Positions 49,091 through 60,923 of a stretch of 64,000 nt of DNA are shown here, one piece after another. The first letter of the stretch is position 1. Each line of letters starts with the position of its first letter. The notes under the pieces are model-generated. The model saw nothing but the letters and a program-made list of their open reading frames with translations, ran no database searches and was not told the origin of the DNA. Both the position numbers and the translations under genes were made by a program. Source of the stretch: Akebia trifoliata (Eukaryota; Streptophyta; Magnoliopsida; Ranunculales; Lardizabalaceae). Location: assembly GCA_017979445.1 (NCBI GenBank), contig CM030715.1:32609756-32673755 (forward strand), given 5' to 3'.

Positions 49091-49724
49091 TAGTTGTATA
49101 GGAAAATTATGTATTTAATTTACTTAGAATTATCTCGAGACCCACGTGAGAGTGGGACTGGATCGTCTATAGTGCACTTTGACGATTAAGAGAGTGCCAT
49201 GTCAACGATGAAGTTAAATTACACCGTTAAAAAGTGTTAGAAAATTAGAGGTTCAATGACCATCCATTTTCATTGTCATGGATCATGTTAAAAAAAATAT
49301 ATTTTTTAATTATTCTTTTTTCAAATTTGGTCCAAACCATAATAATAAGAGATCTGAATTGTTATTATTATTTTGTTAAAATAATATTTTGTGAGTTGTA
49401 GAAGAAGAATTACAGGATGCTATAGGAAAAGAGCGCTACAGAGGATCCATTCCCCGTGAGAAGAAATTCCAAGCGAAGGGATATGACTAGGACAAAAAAT
49501 GTGATACCATAGGAAGAGAATGATCTCTGGTTCGGGAATTATCCCCTCCAACAAAAGGGATGGACGTGAAAAATGTGTGAAAGGGGGAAAAGATATGTGA
49601 ATATGTCAACTTAGACTGCTGTGGTCCTTTAGGAATGAGTTGTGATAATATGACAAACCCCCTACCCCTATGTCAGAAAATCACTACGCTTTAGGAATAT
49701 GGCTCACTACTGGATTATCTTTTA

Positions 49725-49988
49725 TACAATCCCCCCCCCTCCCTCCCTCCTCAACTTTGAGACACCCCTATATTTTCAATTAATTACATGTCTCATTTGT
49801 CTCCACTCCTTCACCTCTCTTCCTATTTGCCTCCACACCCTCATCTCTCTTCAATTTTTGCCATCACACTCTTACCTCCCTCCAATCATATTTTCCAGTA
49901 CAAATAATTTTTTCATCATTCAAGTTCTTCAACTATACAACTAACCATAATTTGCCCACATTATAAGAAACGCCTGGCTCCACCCCTG
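49725..49988 (-). mobile_element. hAT-type MITE of the CAGGGG family, reversed
   Basis: The right end CCTGGCTCCACCCCTG is the reversed CAGGGGTGGAGCCAGG terminus. The body, read in reverse, matches the GAAAATATAGGGGTGTCTCAAAG module of 12925-14093. The left end is a C-run and not well fixed. Confidence 0.6.
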
Positions 49989-50581
49989 GAAACCATGAGT
50001 GTGATTAGTTTTAAATTTAAATGGTTTTGTGCCTTAAGATTGGTTAATGATTGGACGCTTTTACTTAACACTAACACTTCCTAACTATGATAGTGAGGAA
50101 AAAGGCCTTACTAAGCCTTGTCCACCATAAAAAAATCCTGAGATGCGTAAAATAGGAACCAGAGATTTGTTATGAATCTCAAGGCCTTTTTGACGATTTA
50201 TGAGGCTTAGTAAGCCCTTTTTTTCTCACTATGTTAATAAGGCTAGTGGAACCCTTTACTTAGTGGAATGGTCTGTTTGTGACTATTTAGACTTTTATGG
50301 GCTTCACCCATTGACCTAAGTTATAACTAATAAAATAGAAAGCTTCGGGAAAAGATTATAAAATCAAGAAAACATCGGATAAATTTAAAAATAAAAATAA
50401 CTTCCTTAAATATAAAAAGTATAAAAAAAATATGTATTTCACATACTAAAAGATATTAAAAATAAAAATAATTAATGATTTTTTGAGAAAATCAGGATTA
50501 ATTGTGATTTATTGAAAACATTTAAATTTGTGATTTAATCATGACCTTTTCAAAAAATCAAAGATTTTTATCACTATAGAA

Positions 50582-51012
50582 TTGATTAGAAGTTTCAGAA
50601 CGGACTGATTTTTTGTGAGATGTGGAGATCATCCTAAAAAAAAATCACATCCTCAAAAAAAATCAGCCCAATCTAAAGCTTCTGATCCCATAAAAAGTGG
50701 CTTACTGGATGAAGAATTGTGAACCACTGATTTTTACTATTTATTTGTAAATTACTTTGATGAGTTCAAAATTTCAAATTGGATTGACATTTTGTGAGGA
50801 TGATCTCCTCACCATAGAGATCATCCTCACAAAGAATCAGCTCATTCCGAAACTTCTAAGCCATGTAGGACAATGCGTCGGCTTTCTAACGTTGGTTGTC
50901 AAATGAGACCTATATATATATTAGGGGTTAGAACTTTCAAAATGAGCTGAATTTTAGTAAAATTATCTCCTCACCTTAGAGATAATTCTCACAAAAAATC
51001 AATTCATTTGGG
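50582..51012. mobile_element. Family C copies, degraded
   Basis: Two hairpin modules (AAAATCAGCCCAATC; GATGATCTCCTCACCATAGA with its reverse) within 50582-50877, then a short TA run and a third module at 50925-51012. Same architecture as 48158-48616 with many changes. Confidence 0.6.
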
Positions 51013-52030
51013 AGATCCTTAGGGATAGTTTGGTCCTAAAACCTAGACTTCTCTTAATTCATAAGAAAACTTTATAGAATGACTCATTTTATCCCTCATC
51101 ACCTAGGCTTTGATAGTCTTTAACACCTCTATGAGTCTAATCAATCTTGATGATCAAATGATAAATTAGCAAAAATTCATTAATTCTAGAAAATTCTATG
51201 GAATGGACAAATGTTCATAGGTCTTAAACTTTGAGTCAATTGGAATAGAATCGAGTCAAATGATATGTAAATTGATGTTTGAATTTTAGGTATTCTAAAC
51301 TTTCTACTTATCTAGGCTTCTAAAAATTTAGAAATAATAGTGTATTTCCACACAAATTCTAGAGATTTCTTGAGGATGGGCAAAATTGTCTTAGCCTCTT
51401 GAACTTGGTAAATTTATATTGAATCTTCTTTGAGTGATGATCAAGGTTGGAAGCACTAAAGTAAAATTACTCTTAATAAGACTCAATAAATCAAGGTTAA
51501 GGGAGTAATTCTACATAAGTGGGAGATCAATGGTGACTTGGAGTCAATTGTAGAATAAATGAAAGTTTTACGAAAAAAAAACCTTGGTGGGGAAATTATA
51601 GATGAATTAATGCATAAGTATTGAAGTAATTAAAGAGGATTTCTTTGAAGAATAAGTCATTAAGAGAGGGGTTTAAGAAGTTATTTCCTTTAAGTAATCT
51701 TGTAAGCACATGGGTTTTAACAAACTCAATCGAATTGACTTGAGGTAAGCCTTGGCCTACACAAAATTACGTTTGGCTGAAGGTGATCTTCATTCTATGC
51801 AAATTTTAACCTGACCAAAGGTATTTGACTTAGCTAACAAGTTGACCTGGCCATGAAAAAGGTTCGGCCAAGCTTAGGATTTCATGAAAATATGGCCCTG
51901 GGCCTTGTGGCTACTCGATTGGTATGCCCTAAGGCCTCTTGAAAGATACCTTTGGTTGAACCCATTCTTGGAATGCTTCTGATGTCCTCGGGCTCAGCCT
52001 AGGGAAAAATGGGGTGTCTATAAAAATAAA
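51013..52030. repeat. Possible Gypsy LTR relic
   Basis: Ends at AAAATGGGGTGTCTATAAA, which in reverse resembles the common plant Gypsy LTR start TGTAGACACCCCATTTT. The rest has no coding capacity and no second LTR in the window. Weak inference. Confidence 0.3.
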
Positions 52031-52095
52031 ATGGAGAAATATATTATTGAAAAATAAATGTGGTGGATAATGCTAACGTCCCCATGAAATATTGG

Positions 52096-52508
52096 ATATA
52101 TATATATAAGATTAGGATTAAGGGACATATGAAAAAACAATGCAACATTAATAAAATTTCAAAATATAGGTTAAAAGTTTCGGATTGAACTGATTTTTTG
52201 TGAGAATGATCTCTATGATGGGAAGATCATCCGAAAAAAAAATCAGTCCAATATGAAACTTCTAATCCCATTAAAAGTGATTTAGAATGTGGATCGTCGA
52301 TTTTTTTACCAATTTTTGTTAATAATTTGTAAATCAGTTTTGATGGATTTAGAAATTTCAGATTGAGCTGATTTTTTGTGAGGATGATCTTCTCATCATA
52401 GTGACCATCATCGCAAAAAATCAGCTCAATCCAAAACCTCTAACCCATGTTTTTAAAAACCATTGTTTTTACATATGTCCCTTGAACCGCCCCATATATA
52501 TATATATC
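52096..52508. mobile_element. Family C MITE flanked by TA runs
   Basis: TA runs at both ends. Inverted ends GGGACATATGAAAAAACAATG against CATTGTTTTTACATATGTCCC. Two hairpin modules lie inside (GATGATCTCTATGATGGGAAG; GATGATCTTCTCATCATAG). Confidence 0.8.
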
Positions 52509-52999
52509 ACTAGCTCACTTATCTTAATATCCTCATCTCATTTGTGCCTAATTTGTAAAATTGTCTATTGAGTAAATGTTTGTGTGATTTCTATTTTGTG
52601 GACGTAGGCTAACTACCGAACTATGTAAATCCTTGTGTTTGTGTGATTTCTGTTATCTTTGTTATTTCGATTTTAATTTTTTCACAATGTTTTGGGATTG
52701 ACTTTTGATATTGGTAATTGTTGAAAAGAAAACATTTCAATTTTTTTTTTTTATATTAAATATTGCATGCCACCAACTATTCTTCATGCTATCTCATGTT
52801 ATCACACTTGTTACACCGCTCAATGCATTTGAAATGAAAAAAAAAAAATCAGTTAACAATATGAACTATTTTTGTATAGTTTTACCTTATAAATACTCAT
52901 TTTCCCTTGTATAGATTGGGATAGAAAATTGAGGTCTTAATTTAACTTGTCTTTCCTCTTTTAATATAGATTTTAGTTTTTCTATTTTTTTTAACTGGT

Positions 53000-54260
53000 A
53001 TATTTACATTAACTTGTCCTTACAAAAAGTTATTAATTTGAAAATCTTCTATTATTTTAGATAATTCGCTATTGGTAACATTTTGTTATTTTGATATTAT
53101 AGAAATAATATCTTATTATTTGTATATGTTATCATTTAGTCAATTAAAATTCATAATTAATTTATGGTTTAGTTCTACAAGAAAATTAAAGTACCCTGAG
53201 ATGTTGGAGTAAACTAAAATTTTAAAATCAAACATGAACAACTGATGCACTAGCTTCTGACCCGAGCAAATTCAATGATTGCGGCCTCTGTGCACCATTA
53301 GTTCAGCATCCATTTTATTTACCTTTTCACAAATACCGCAATGTCTATAGATATATATACTGTGGGCACGGTTGGTCGTCAATCTTGTGCCCGCCAATTG
53401 GTCATCAATCTTATCAATATACTCAAAACTAAAGAGATGATAGAATTTTCTCTTTTCTTTTCTTTTTGTTATGGCCCAATAGTTAAAGGAATGTACAGAG
53501 AAGTCCCCTGAACCAGCTCCCTTTCTACCAGCTGAAAACATTTCCAATGATCCGCTGAGGATGAAATGCCTAAACATAAGTTTCCAAACATAAGACGACA
53601 CACCAAATCATTGAAGTTCCATCGATACGAAGACCACTAAATCTGCGCATGGATGGTGAGTGTTCTAAGTCATGCATGCTTCTTAAATTTCAAAAAAGAG
53701 ATCCACCATAACCCCATTCAAATCTATATTTTAACATTTTGGAAACCTTTTCTTTGCAGTGATGTTACAGAAGTACATGGTGAAAGCTGATCAGTATAGA
53801 GGAGTCGCTTTGTCGCTTTAACAGAATGTTCAAATTTCACACACCGCACTGCATGTTTCTTTTTCCTTAAACAAATGTTGCAGAAATGCAACTGTGCTTG
53901 TATGAACAATTAAGTCAATTGAGATGATTTCAGCACTTACAATAATTACCATTAGTAAAATAGAAAAAAAACAAACAATAAAAAAAAACAGTACTGCTCT
54001 GAAATGTTGATGTATGTGGGGAGATCTATTAGAACAGAAGTGATTAGTGGACGTCCACCAACAAAAGACACAACCTCAAATATACCAGCCCATTGATTTT
54101 GGGAGTCTTGGATAAAAATATTTGAGAATTAATTAAATACAGAAACAGTTTCCAGCAATTAAATTAGAGAAGTTAAATCTATGATGTATTATTCGGGTTA
54201 TCATTTGCCTATTTCTGTTTTACCATCACCCTCCAAAAACTGATACATATAGGAAAATGT
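53000..54260. other. Gene-free stretch, nothing recognised
   Basis: Short open frames occur on the minus strand (53601-53272, 53909-53724) but show no domain and no splice partners. Left unannotated. Confidence 0.4.
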
Positions 54261-54387
54261 GCAACATTAAGTACTTAACTTTTGAATTAGGAGAATCATC
54301 ACAGTGCTTAACCCCCACTAAGCATGGTGTTATAGACCTACCACCATGATGATCCTCCTAAGTCATAAGTTAAGTACTTAATGTTGC
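54261..54387. repeat. Foldback element, 127 bp
   Basis: A 21-bp perfect inverted pair starting GCAACATTAAGTACTTAACT closes a nearly complete hairpin whose arms continue as TTAGGAGAATCATC/GATGATCCTCCTAA. Confidence 0.8.
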
Positions 54388-54663
54388 TTATTATCTTATA
54401 TTTGACAGTCCAAGGCTGTTGAATTTCATAAAATTTGACAGACCAAGGCATCAAAATTTTCATTGTCAAAATTTTTATTTGACAGACCGAAACCATTAAA
54501 TTAATGGAGGACGGGAGAAATTTGATGACTCTAAGCTGTCAAATTGGAGATCATAAAAAATTTAAACGGCCCTAGGCCATCAAAATTCACTTTCTAAAAT
54601 TTGTGGGCTTTGGCCCGTTGAATCGTCTTGTCAAAATTTTCAGTTTTCACATAGTGATATGGA
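54388..54663. repeat. Short interspersed motif repeats
   Basis: Irregular recurrences of TTTGACAGACC, CAAGGC and CATCAAAATTTT motifs, of the kind seen in CACTA subterminal regions. No ends found. Confidence 0.3.
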
Positions 54664-54927
54664 CAGATATGGTTCTCGGGTGATTCTTCCATGTCTCTTA
54701 TGGCTTCGGACTTCTCTGGATGTAAGCCAAATCACATTTACTTCACAAATGATAGGATTGATCGGTATTTTTATAATTCACCATGCTTTGGGGCTGACGT
54801 TGGCGTATACAACTTAGAAGAAGGGAGTTTCGAACCACATTACTCAATGTGGTCCAAAATGGGGTCCCTGGCGATCATGCCACCACTCGTTTGGATTGAG
54901 CCTACACTACATGGGTGCTCCAAGTAA
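54664..54927 (+). pseudogene. DUF295 (SKIP23-type F-box tail) gene fragment
   Basis: The frame through GDSSMSLMASDFSGCKPNHI, YFTNDR and DVGVYNLEEGSFEPHYS ends in PPLVWIEPTL, then a stop. This is the C-terminal signature of the DUF295 domain of plant SKIP23-like F-box proteins (SASDFPGCK.N.IYFTDD, then VFNLEDGS, then PPPIW..P). The N-terminal F-box and most of the domain, about 250-300 residues expected, are missing upstream, where the DNA is repetitive and non-coding. I read it as a captured or truncated copy, not an active gene. An intron-split complete gene is unlikely because nothing matching lies within several kb. Confidence 0.7.
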
Positions 54928-55450
54928 TCCACTTTATATTTGTTAAGACTAACATTTTCACTCCAAGTAATCCTGGCCAACAGTCCTTGTTGGTCCTTCC
55001 ATGAAACCGAATCCCTCATCTATTGGCATCACGCCAGTCGACTTCTCATGGAACCCGGGTTCCTCTGCACCATCTCAAACCATCTTGAACTCATGTTTGT
55101 CTACCAGCTGCAAAGTCCCTCACCTCAAGTCATTCTACGCACTAGTCCCTCGAAAGCAAGCATAACTACTGCCATGCCCACCTCCACGCACAAATGCCAA
55201 AACCATATCCCATCTTGATCCTTTGATCCAAGGTAGGACCGCACTCAAGTGATTCTTGAATTTGAGTACTCATAACTAAAATTATGTCGGTCCTTGAGCA
55301 TGGCCAAATCAACTTTAATCTATCTAATCATTGGCCTAGACACCGCTTCTGTTGGTTCAGCATCCAAATATCCCTTTGGATGCAAGGATAAGAGGAGTAC
55401 ATATAATTATATATAGATAATCATTTTATCTTTCTATAGGCAGGAATAGA

Positions 55451-55636
55451 AAAAGAGTCGTGCTGGAGTAACATTAAAATTGACATCGATTCCCACATTG
55501 CTGATGTGGAGGTGCACACCCAGCCATAGATGCTTTTTAATTGTATCTCGATGAAAAGCATCTATGGTTCCGTCCATACATCCACATCATCATCAATGTG
55601 AGTACCGATGTCAATTTTGATCTTACTTCAGCAATT
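55451..55636. repeat. Foldback family A copy (complete)
   Basis: Left AGTCGTGCTGGAGTAACATT, mirrored right TGATCTTACTTCAGCA. Inner pairs AAAATTGACATCGAT/ATGTCAATTTT and CATAGATGCTTTTTA/AAAAGCATCTATGG. Confidence 0.75.
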
Positions 55637-57540
55637 TTCATAGAAAAACTGTGGTACATATTGGGGTCTTCTATTCCCTCTTTTAGATAAAAATACTAGA
55701 TTTTGACATAAGAATCTTTACATTACCTTGTCCTTCTTAGAAGTCATTAATTTGAAAATTCTTTGATAGGAAAATGATTGTCGAGGTTTCATCTAGAAGA
55801 AAGTGGTCGGTCTGTGGCATTAAATATCTATCGACCATAAAGCTTTTCCTCATCAGCCTTGTCATCCTAAATTTTACTCGACAAAATTCGGAAACAAAGT
55901 CTCAATGAAACTCTGGATTTACTATCTTGTATTTATGTTTACGAAAATACAAATAAAAATAAGAGAACTTCTATTGGCACCCCAATTTGACTTATTACAC
56001 CCCATTAAAAAAACAAGTAAATAATTGAGAACAAGTAAAAGTTGGGGTGCCAATAGAAATTCTGTCTCAGTGGTTTTTTTTTTAATCGGCTGGGATAGAT
56101 AGCTGCCACAGCAAGGGACGACCAACTGAATAGTTCCTCAATCAGTGATATCTTCATGTTATAAAATTTATGTATTCAAATCTTAAACATGACTTTTATT
56201 GTCCTAATAGAATCTAATCAATCACATATTTCAAACATATCATTCACGTTAAATTAAAACAAAGTTATAATTACTTACTTTGTGCCATCACAAAAAATCA
56301 TTGACTCAATGCGTTGGAGGTGTGTCCTTCAATGCACACCCTTGTAAGTTTCGAAATCTCAATCAAGTTGATCTTTTATTGCTAGACTCACCTTTGCCCT
56401 TCTCTCTATATGGATCAACTGGATTAGTGATTGATGAATATCACTTCTTTTATTACTTACTTGTTTTGTGCGTTCTCCACAAATCGTTGTTTATTTAACG
56501 TTTTTAATATGGGGTAGCCGATTCCGTTTATAGATGAAGGTTAAAGGTCTAATAATATTGACATTCTAATTATATTATAGAATCCTTGTGTGATTTGAAA
56601 ACCAAAACTGTGGAGGTCAATGAGACCACACGGTTATGTGGATTCTAACACTCCATACCAAGATGCCGCTTTTCTCGATTGATACAAAAATGAATGTCTT
56701 TTTTTTGCTAGATCTCTATTTTTTAGATGAGCTTAATCATAGTTGTAAACAACTATTGAAATAGTTAGAATGAGTGTTATAACATTGAGATAATAATTTG
56801 AGTCAAATTTTGTAATGTTTGAATGGTGTGTTTTAATATTTAATTAGAGTGATAAATAATTTAAGAATTTGGGATGTGATAAGAAAAGGTTGGGGGTGCT
56901 AATAGCAGCATTCAAAATTAATTAATGTGAAATACCTTTTCAAATAATAAGGAGTAGAAATCAGTTCCATAATAGTCGACTGACATTGTTTCTTTGATGC
57001 AAATCAAGTGATTTCTCAGATATGAATCCAAATGAATTATATTCGATCATTGACCTTAAGGTCTAGGGACATGAATTTTTAACCTATCCCTAAGTTGATT
57101 TTGCACATAAATATAATTTTGCGAGAAAAAGGAAGACCTTTCATTATTATTCATTTTTATTATTGATAAAATTAAAAAAAAAATTATTTCTCGCTTTCAA
57201 TGTCTCTTTACCCCCACATAGATAGTGAACATAAGAGCGGGTGTTTTTTTTTTACCACTAAATGCCCTTCAAAAATAAGTAAATACAACCGAAACACATA
57301 AAATGTAGTTATAATCCTATCATGACTATTATTTTGAAAATAGGTGAATACAACCAACTATCATTAAGAATTTTGTCTTTTAACCAAAAAACAAGCAAGA
57401 GGTGGAATACCACAAAAAGAATCTTCCACTCTAATAGTGATAGATATATAGCTATTGTGATTAAAAATTATTTCATCGTGTGTTTTGAACAATTATTTAT
57501 ATATAAGACTATAAACTCATTTATGAATTACAAAATGGGT
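55637..57540. other. Gene-free stretch
   Basis: AT-rich. The part near 56745-56920 resembles unit 1/unit 2 sequence around 30890-31075 and 35450-35640 (TAATAATTTGAG...GGTGTGTTTTAA...GGAGTGATAAATAATTT), so it is a dispersed fragment of the same repeat. No gene seen. Confidence 0.4.
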
Positions 57541-57691
57541 ATTCCTGAAGTAACATTAAAATATATATCGTGGGGGTACATTTTTAACATGGATGTCGGT
57601 TAGAAGCATAAATGCTTTCTCAGATCTCGACGAAAAACATCTATGATTTTGACACACATCCACGTCTGAAACGTCTCCATCCAGCACGACC
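57541..57691. repeat. Foldback family A copy
   Basis: Left CCTGAAGTAACATTAAA, core TCTCGACGAAAAACATCTAT, right CCATCCAGCACGACCC. More diverged. Confidence 0.6.
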
Positions 57692-57949
57692 CTTATAAAA
57701 TTTAAAATGGAATGATTAAATATTATCAATCAATTTTCGTCACGGACTTCAAATCCATTGCTTGAATCAACAAAAGACAGCTTTAGATAAAACCAAATGG
57801 AAGAGAGAGATATTAGTTGAACAAGTCTAGATATTTGAGATAAGACTAATGATAATATGATAATGACACTTTACCATCCATATATGTCCTTATTCATCAA
57901 GTATACATTAATTAAAAAAAGAATTTAAAAGGCTCAAATTCATTAAAAA

Positions 57950-58200
57950 TTTCTTTGCTATTATAATGAGAAAAAGCTAAGTAGAAGTGGTTGGCCACCA
58001 AATTTTGTATCCCATAAATGCCCCCAATCACTACATTTAAACTTTAACAAAGTGAGTCATTTTTGTCAAAAAATCAAGAAAATTGTTATCTATTACCCAA
58101 GAATCACTGTTGTTAGTTTTCGCCATTACAAAAATATCATTTTTATTATGTAATATTAAAATATACAGTTAAGCCCTTTTGACACATGTGCTTTTGCACG
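57950..58200. repeat. Segment X, shared with 45170-45400
   Basis: CTATTATAATGAG..AAGTAGAAGTG and the following 200 bases match, with gaps, the sequence just upstream of the LysM pseudogene. The match ends at the TTTGCAC near 58193. Evidence that the LysM region was once a tandem array. Confidence 0.5.
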
Positions 58201-58730
58201 CGCAACCTTTTAGAATCAATTAAACTGATTTTTGTTTGTCTAGATCCATTAATGAATTATAATAATGTTTTATTTACTAATAACAAGAGCCATGAAAAAA
58301 ATCAAATGAGTCTACCTGGACTAAATGATTTGAGACATGACTTTAGTTGGTCAGCTTGGATGGTCAAGATACGTGTTTTCTCTCTAAGGATTGAATGTTT
58401 TTTTTTTTATGATTCTATTGATCCCAAACCATATGTAAATTAAGTGTACTGTGGTCCGATAACTCATGAAAACCCACAAAATCCTGACCATTAATAAGAC
58501 CTAGGGATTTTTTTATTGACACTCCAAGAAACTCTAAGGCCTTCTTATTTCTTAGGGTACCTTATAAAGTATTTTACTATTTATAAACTATTCTATATGA
58601 AATATAGTTTATTTAACTACAAGGATCGTTATGATTTGGATTGACCAATGGTACCAGTTATCTCGATTAGATGAGCTACAATAGCTTGTTAACTGGATTC
58701 GTGTTTGATCAATCCATCTAAATAGTAAGA

Positions 58731-58951
58731 GTAATGATTTTCTGACTCCACCATGTGGCATACTTAAAATATTCTTCTGATGTGGCATGTGTTAGAATCA
58801 TAGATATTTTTTCTTGGGATACACAATTACACATATTTATGGGAATGTACGGATGTGTATCATGAAGGATAAAATCTATGGTTCTAGGCATGCTACATCA
58901 AGAGAGTATTTTGAGTATGCCACATGGGGGAGCCAGATTATAGTGACTCAA
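58731..58951. repeat. Foldback family B copy
   Basis: Left TCTGACTCCACCATGTGGCA, mirrored right GCCACATGGGGGAGCCAGA. Core GGGATACACAATTACACAT against ATGTGTATC. Confidence 0.75.
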
Positions 58952-58985
58952 ATAGTAAATACCCATGTTGTTCCTAATTATTAAG

Positions 58986-59191
58986 AGTCATGATACTCTG
59001 ACTCCACCACGTGGTATACTCTCCTAGTATGGTATGAGTTAGAATCATATGTTTTATGCCTTGGGATACACATGCACATCCCCATACATACGTGTAATTT
59101 AGTATCTCGAGATAAAAGATCTATGATTCTAACACATGCTGCATCAAGAGAGTGTTTTTTTAGTATGCCTGTGGGGGAGTCAGAAAATCAC
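58986..59191. repeat. Foldback family B copy
   Basis: Left CTGACTCCACCACGTGGTAT, right TGTGGGGGAGTCAGAAAATC. Core CTTGGGATACACATGCACAT. Confidence 0.75.
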
Positions 59192-59249
59192 TGCTCTATT
59201 GTTAATTAAAGAGAGAAACATCAATAATATCCAAACTCATCAAATATTA

Positions 59250-59453
59250 ATGAGTTGTGATAATATGACTCGTCAGGTGGCATACTCAATTAACTCCTAG
59301 ACATGACAAGTTCAGGAATCGTAGATCTGTACATCTGTACATCTTAGGAAGTGCAATCGTGTATCCCAAGGTGCACAAATGTATGATTCCCGAACTTATC
59401 CACTTGAGAGAGTCGATAGAGTATGCCACATGGCGAGTCATAGTATCAGGCCA
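59250..59453. repeat. Foldback family B copy
   Basis: Left TGATAATATGACTCGTCAGG, mirrored right CACATGGCGAGTCATAGTAT. Lies just downstream of the LysM gene. Confidence 0.75.
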
Positions 59454-59499
59454 GTCATAGTATCAGGATTCAATATTAATACTCTAAATTAAATCTATC

Positions 59500-59700
59500 A
59501 GTCATGTTTTCTCCTTAATTCACAAATCATCAAAATACAAAACAACCCATTTTCTATAACACACAATTAAAATCCACTGTCCTGTTTACTTCAAAATTAA
59601 ATCACAAATCATCAAAATAACATAAACCCATTTTCTAAAACACCCCAAATTTGAATTCCTCACCTGTTACCGCACCAAAATCAACATTATTATTCCAAGA
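59500..59700. repeat. Segment Y, shared with 46100-46330
   Basis: CAAATCATCAAAATACAAAACAAC and the following sequence to CTCACCTGTTACCGC match 46120-46275 (CTCACCTATAATTACCCC). Here it directly follows the LysM gene's 3' end. Confidence 0.5.
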
Positions 59701-59758
59701 ACCCATGACTGACAGCAAGTCATCTCCTCTTCCGTACATGTAAACCGAAAAAAAAAAA

Positions 59759-60100
59759 CTATCTTACAAACTTCATAGGCTTTGAGGGAGTGATTTTGAT
59801 GACAAGTCCAGGGAAAACATCATCTGGATCATGAATATGTGGGTTGTGCTCCACAATAAAAGAGTCACCACACTTGTCCATGATGGTGTGGAGTGTCTCA
59901 CCTTCACCAACCAAGTACATTTCATCACAAGTTCGATCAAAGAGATGGGTTCCTCTCATAGGCTCATCATATATTAGAGAAGTGTCTTTGAAGGTGTTTA
60001 TCAAGATAAGAGCTACTATAACAACTGCACACCACCATGAAGTTTCATCAACTATGGCTATACTTGTGCTTATAGACTTGTTTGTTGGTTTAGGAGCCAT
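59759..60100 (-). CDS. Small membrane-anchored LysM-domain protein (113 aa)
   Basis: A single uninterrupted exon from ATG (60100) to TAG (59759). Residues about 22-40 (SWWCAVVIVALILINTF) form one membrane segment. Residues about 56-105 match a LysM fold: EMYLVGEGETLHTIMDKCGD, then EHNPHIHDPDDVFPGLVIKI. LysM domains bind N-acetylglucosamine-containing glycans. Plants have a group of short LysM proteins of about 100 aa with unclear function, and this resembles them rather than LysM receptor kinases because there is no kinase and only one LysM. A GA-rich leader (60101-60145) lies just upstream, and an ACACGTG-like G-box sits near 60257-60263. A decayed relative lies at 44700-45067 in the same orientation, so the gene belongs to a once larger local array. 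Foldback family B copies flank it on both sides. Function beyond glycan binding is unknown. Confidence 0.85.
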   Translation of the reverse strand: MAPKPTNKSISTSIAIVDETSWWCAVVIVALILINTFKDTSLIYDEPMRGTHLFDRTCDEMYLVGEGETLHTIMDKCGDSFIVEHNPHIHDPDDVFPGLVIKITPSKPMKFVR

Positions 60101-60145
60101 GAGAGAGAGAGAGCGAGAGAGATACAGACAGAGACAGAGAGAGAG
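60101..60145 (-). repeat. GA/CT-rich leader microsatellite
   Basis: Imperfect GA dinucleotide run directly upstream of the LysM gene ATG, so CT-rich in the transcript. Such CT tracts are common in plant 5' leaders. The corresponding leader of the paralogue at 45 kb is recognisable but lacks a long GA run. Confidence 0.7.
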
Positions 60146-60923
60146 AATTTAAGACTTTGAAGGGAAGCTGCATGGGAAGAGGTAGAAGTAGAGGGGGACG
60201 TTTTGGTTGTTTTCGTAGGCCGTGGGGGGCTGCGGGGTTCAATTCAAATATAGAGCGACACGTGATATTGGCTCTATGTGCACCACCTTCTTTTACCGAA
60301 AATGACTTCATCTTGATTTTCATAATTTATAATTTTCAATCTAATTTAGTTTGATTGGGACTATATATGATGTATCTTATAACTCATGTGGCCCAACAGC
60401 CCTTAGTAAGATTTGAAATCTTAGTAAGTTAGTCATGATAGCATGATTCATAAAGTAAGGTTCGTTCACATAGCAAACTTGATAAAGTATGGGAGTTTTT
60501 GTAATAAAATTACAATAGATAGGTCTGCCCGATAAATCTCTCTAAATTATATCCCCCATTTGTCCCATACTTTCTTGAATTTGGCAATAATGATCTGTTA
60601 GCATGAGATTCAAGTATTGTATATGTCATTAGTCCAATCCTTTATTGGAACTATCCACGATAAAGTATTTGCAATGGATCCTTTTATCACAAAGAGATTA
60701 TGTTGTTCTTGATCATGTTGTACTTTAATTGTATCCTATAAGCTCCAAGGATGATAGTTATTGTGATCCTATGTATTCGAATCAATCTTGATCCAATTCA
60801 ATAGGCTTCTATGACCTAAAAAATAGTTCTTGGTTGAGTATATTTATTTTCACTCCTCAAATCATCAGTGTGATATCTATCAAAGAGCCTTCGTTACCTA
60901 AATTAAAAATTATAATTATAATA

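Noticed and set aside
53272..53601. 109-codon minus-strand open frame
   Set aside because: No recognisable domain, no start context or splice partners; flanked by repeats. Could be chance.
54940..55218. 92-codon plus-strand frame after the DUF295 fragment
   Set aside because: Different frame, no similarity to F-box proteins, composition not clearly coding.
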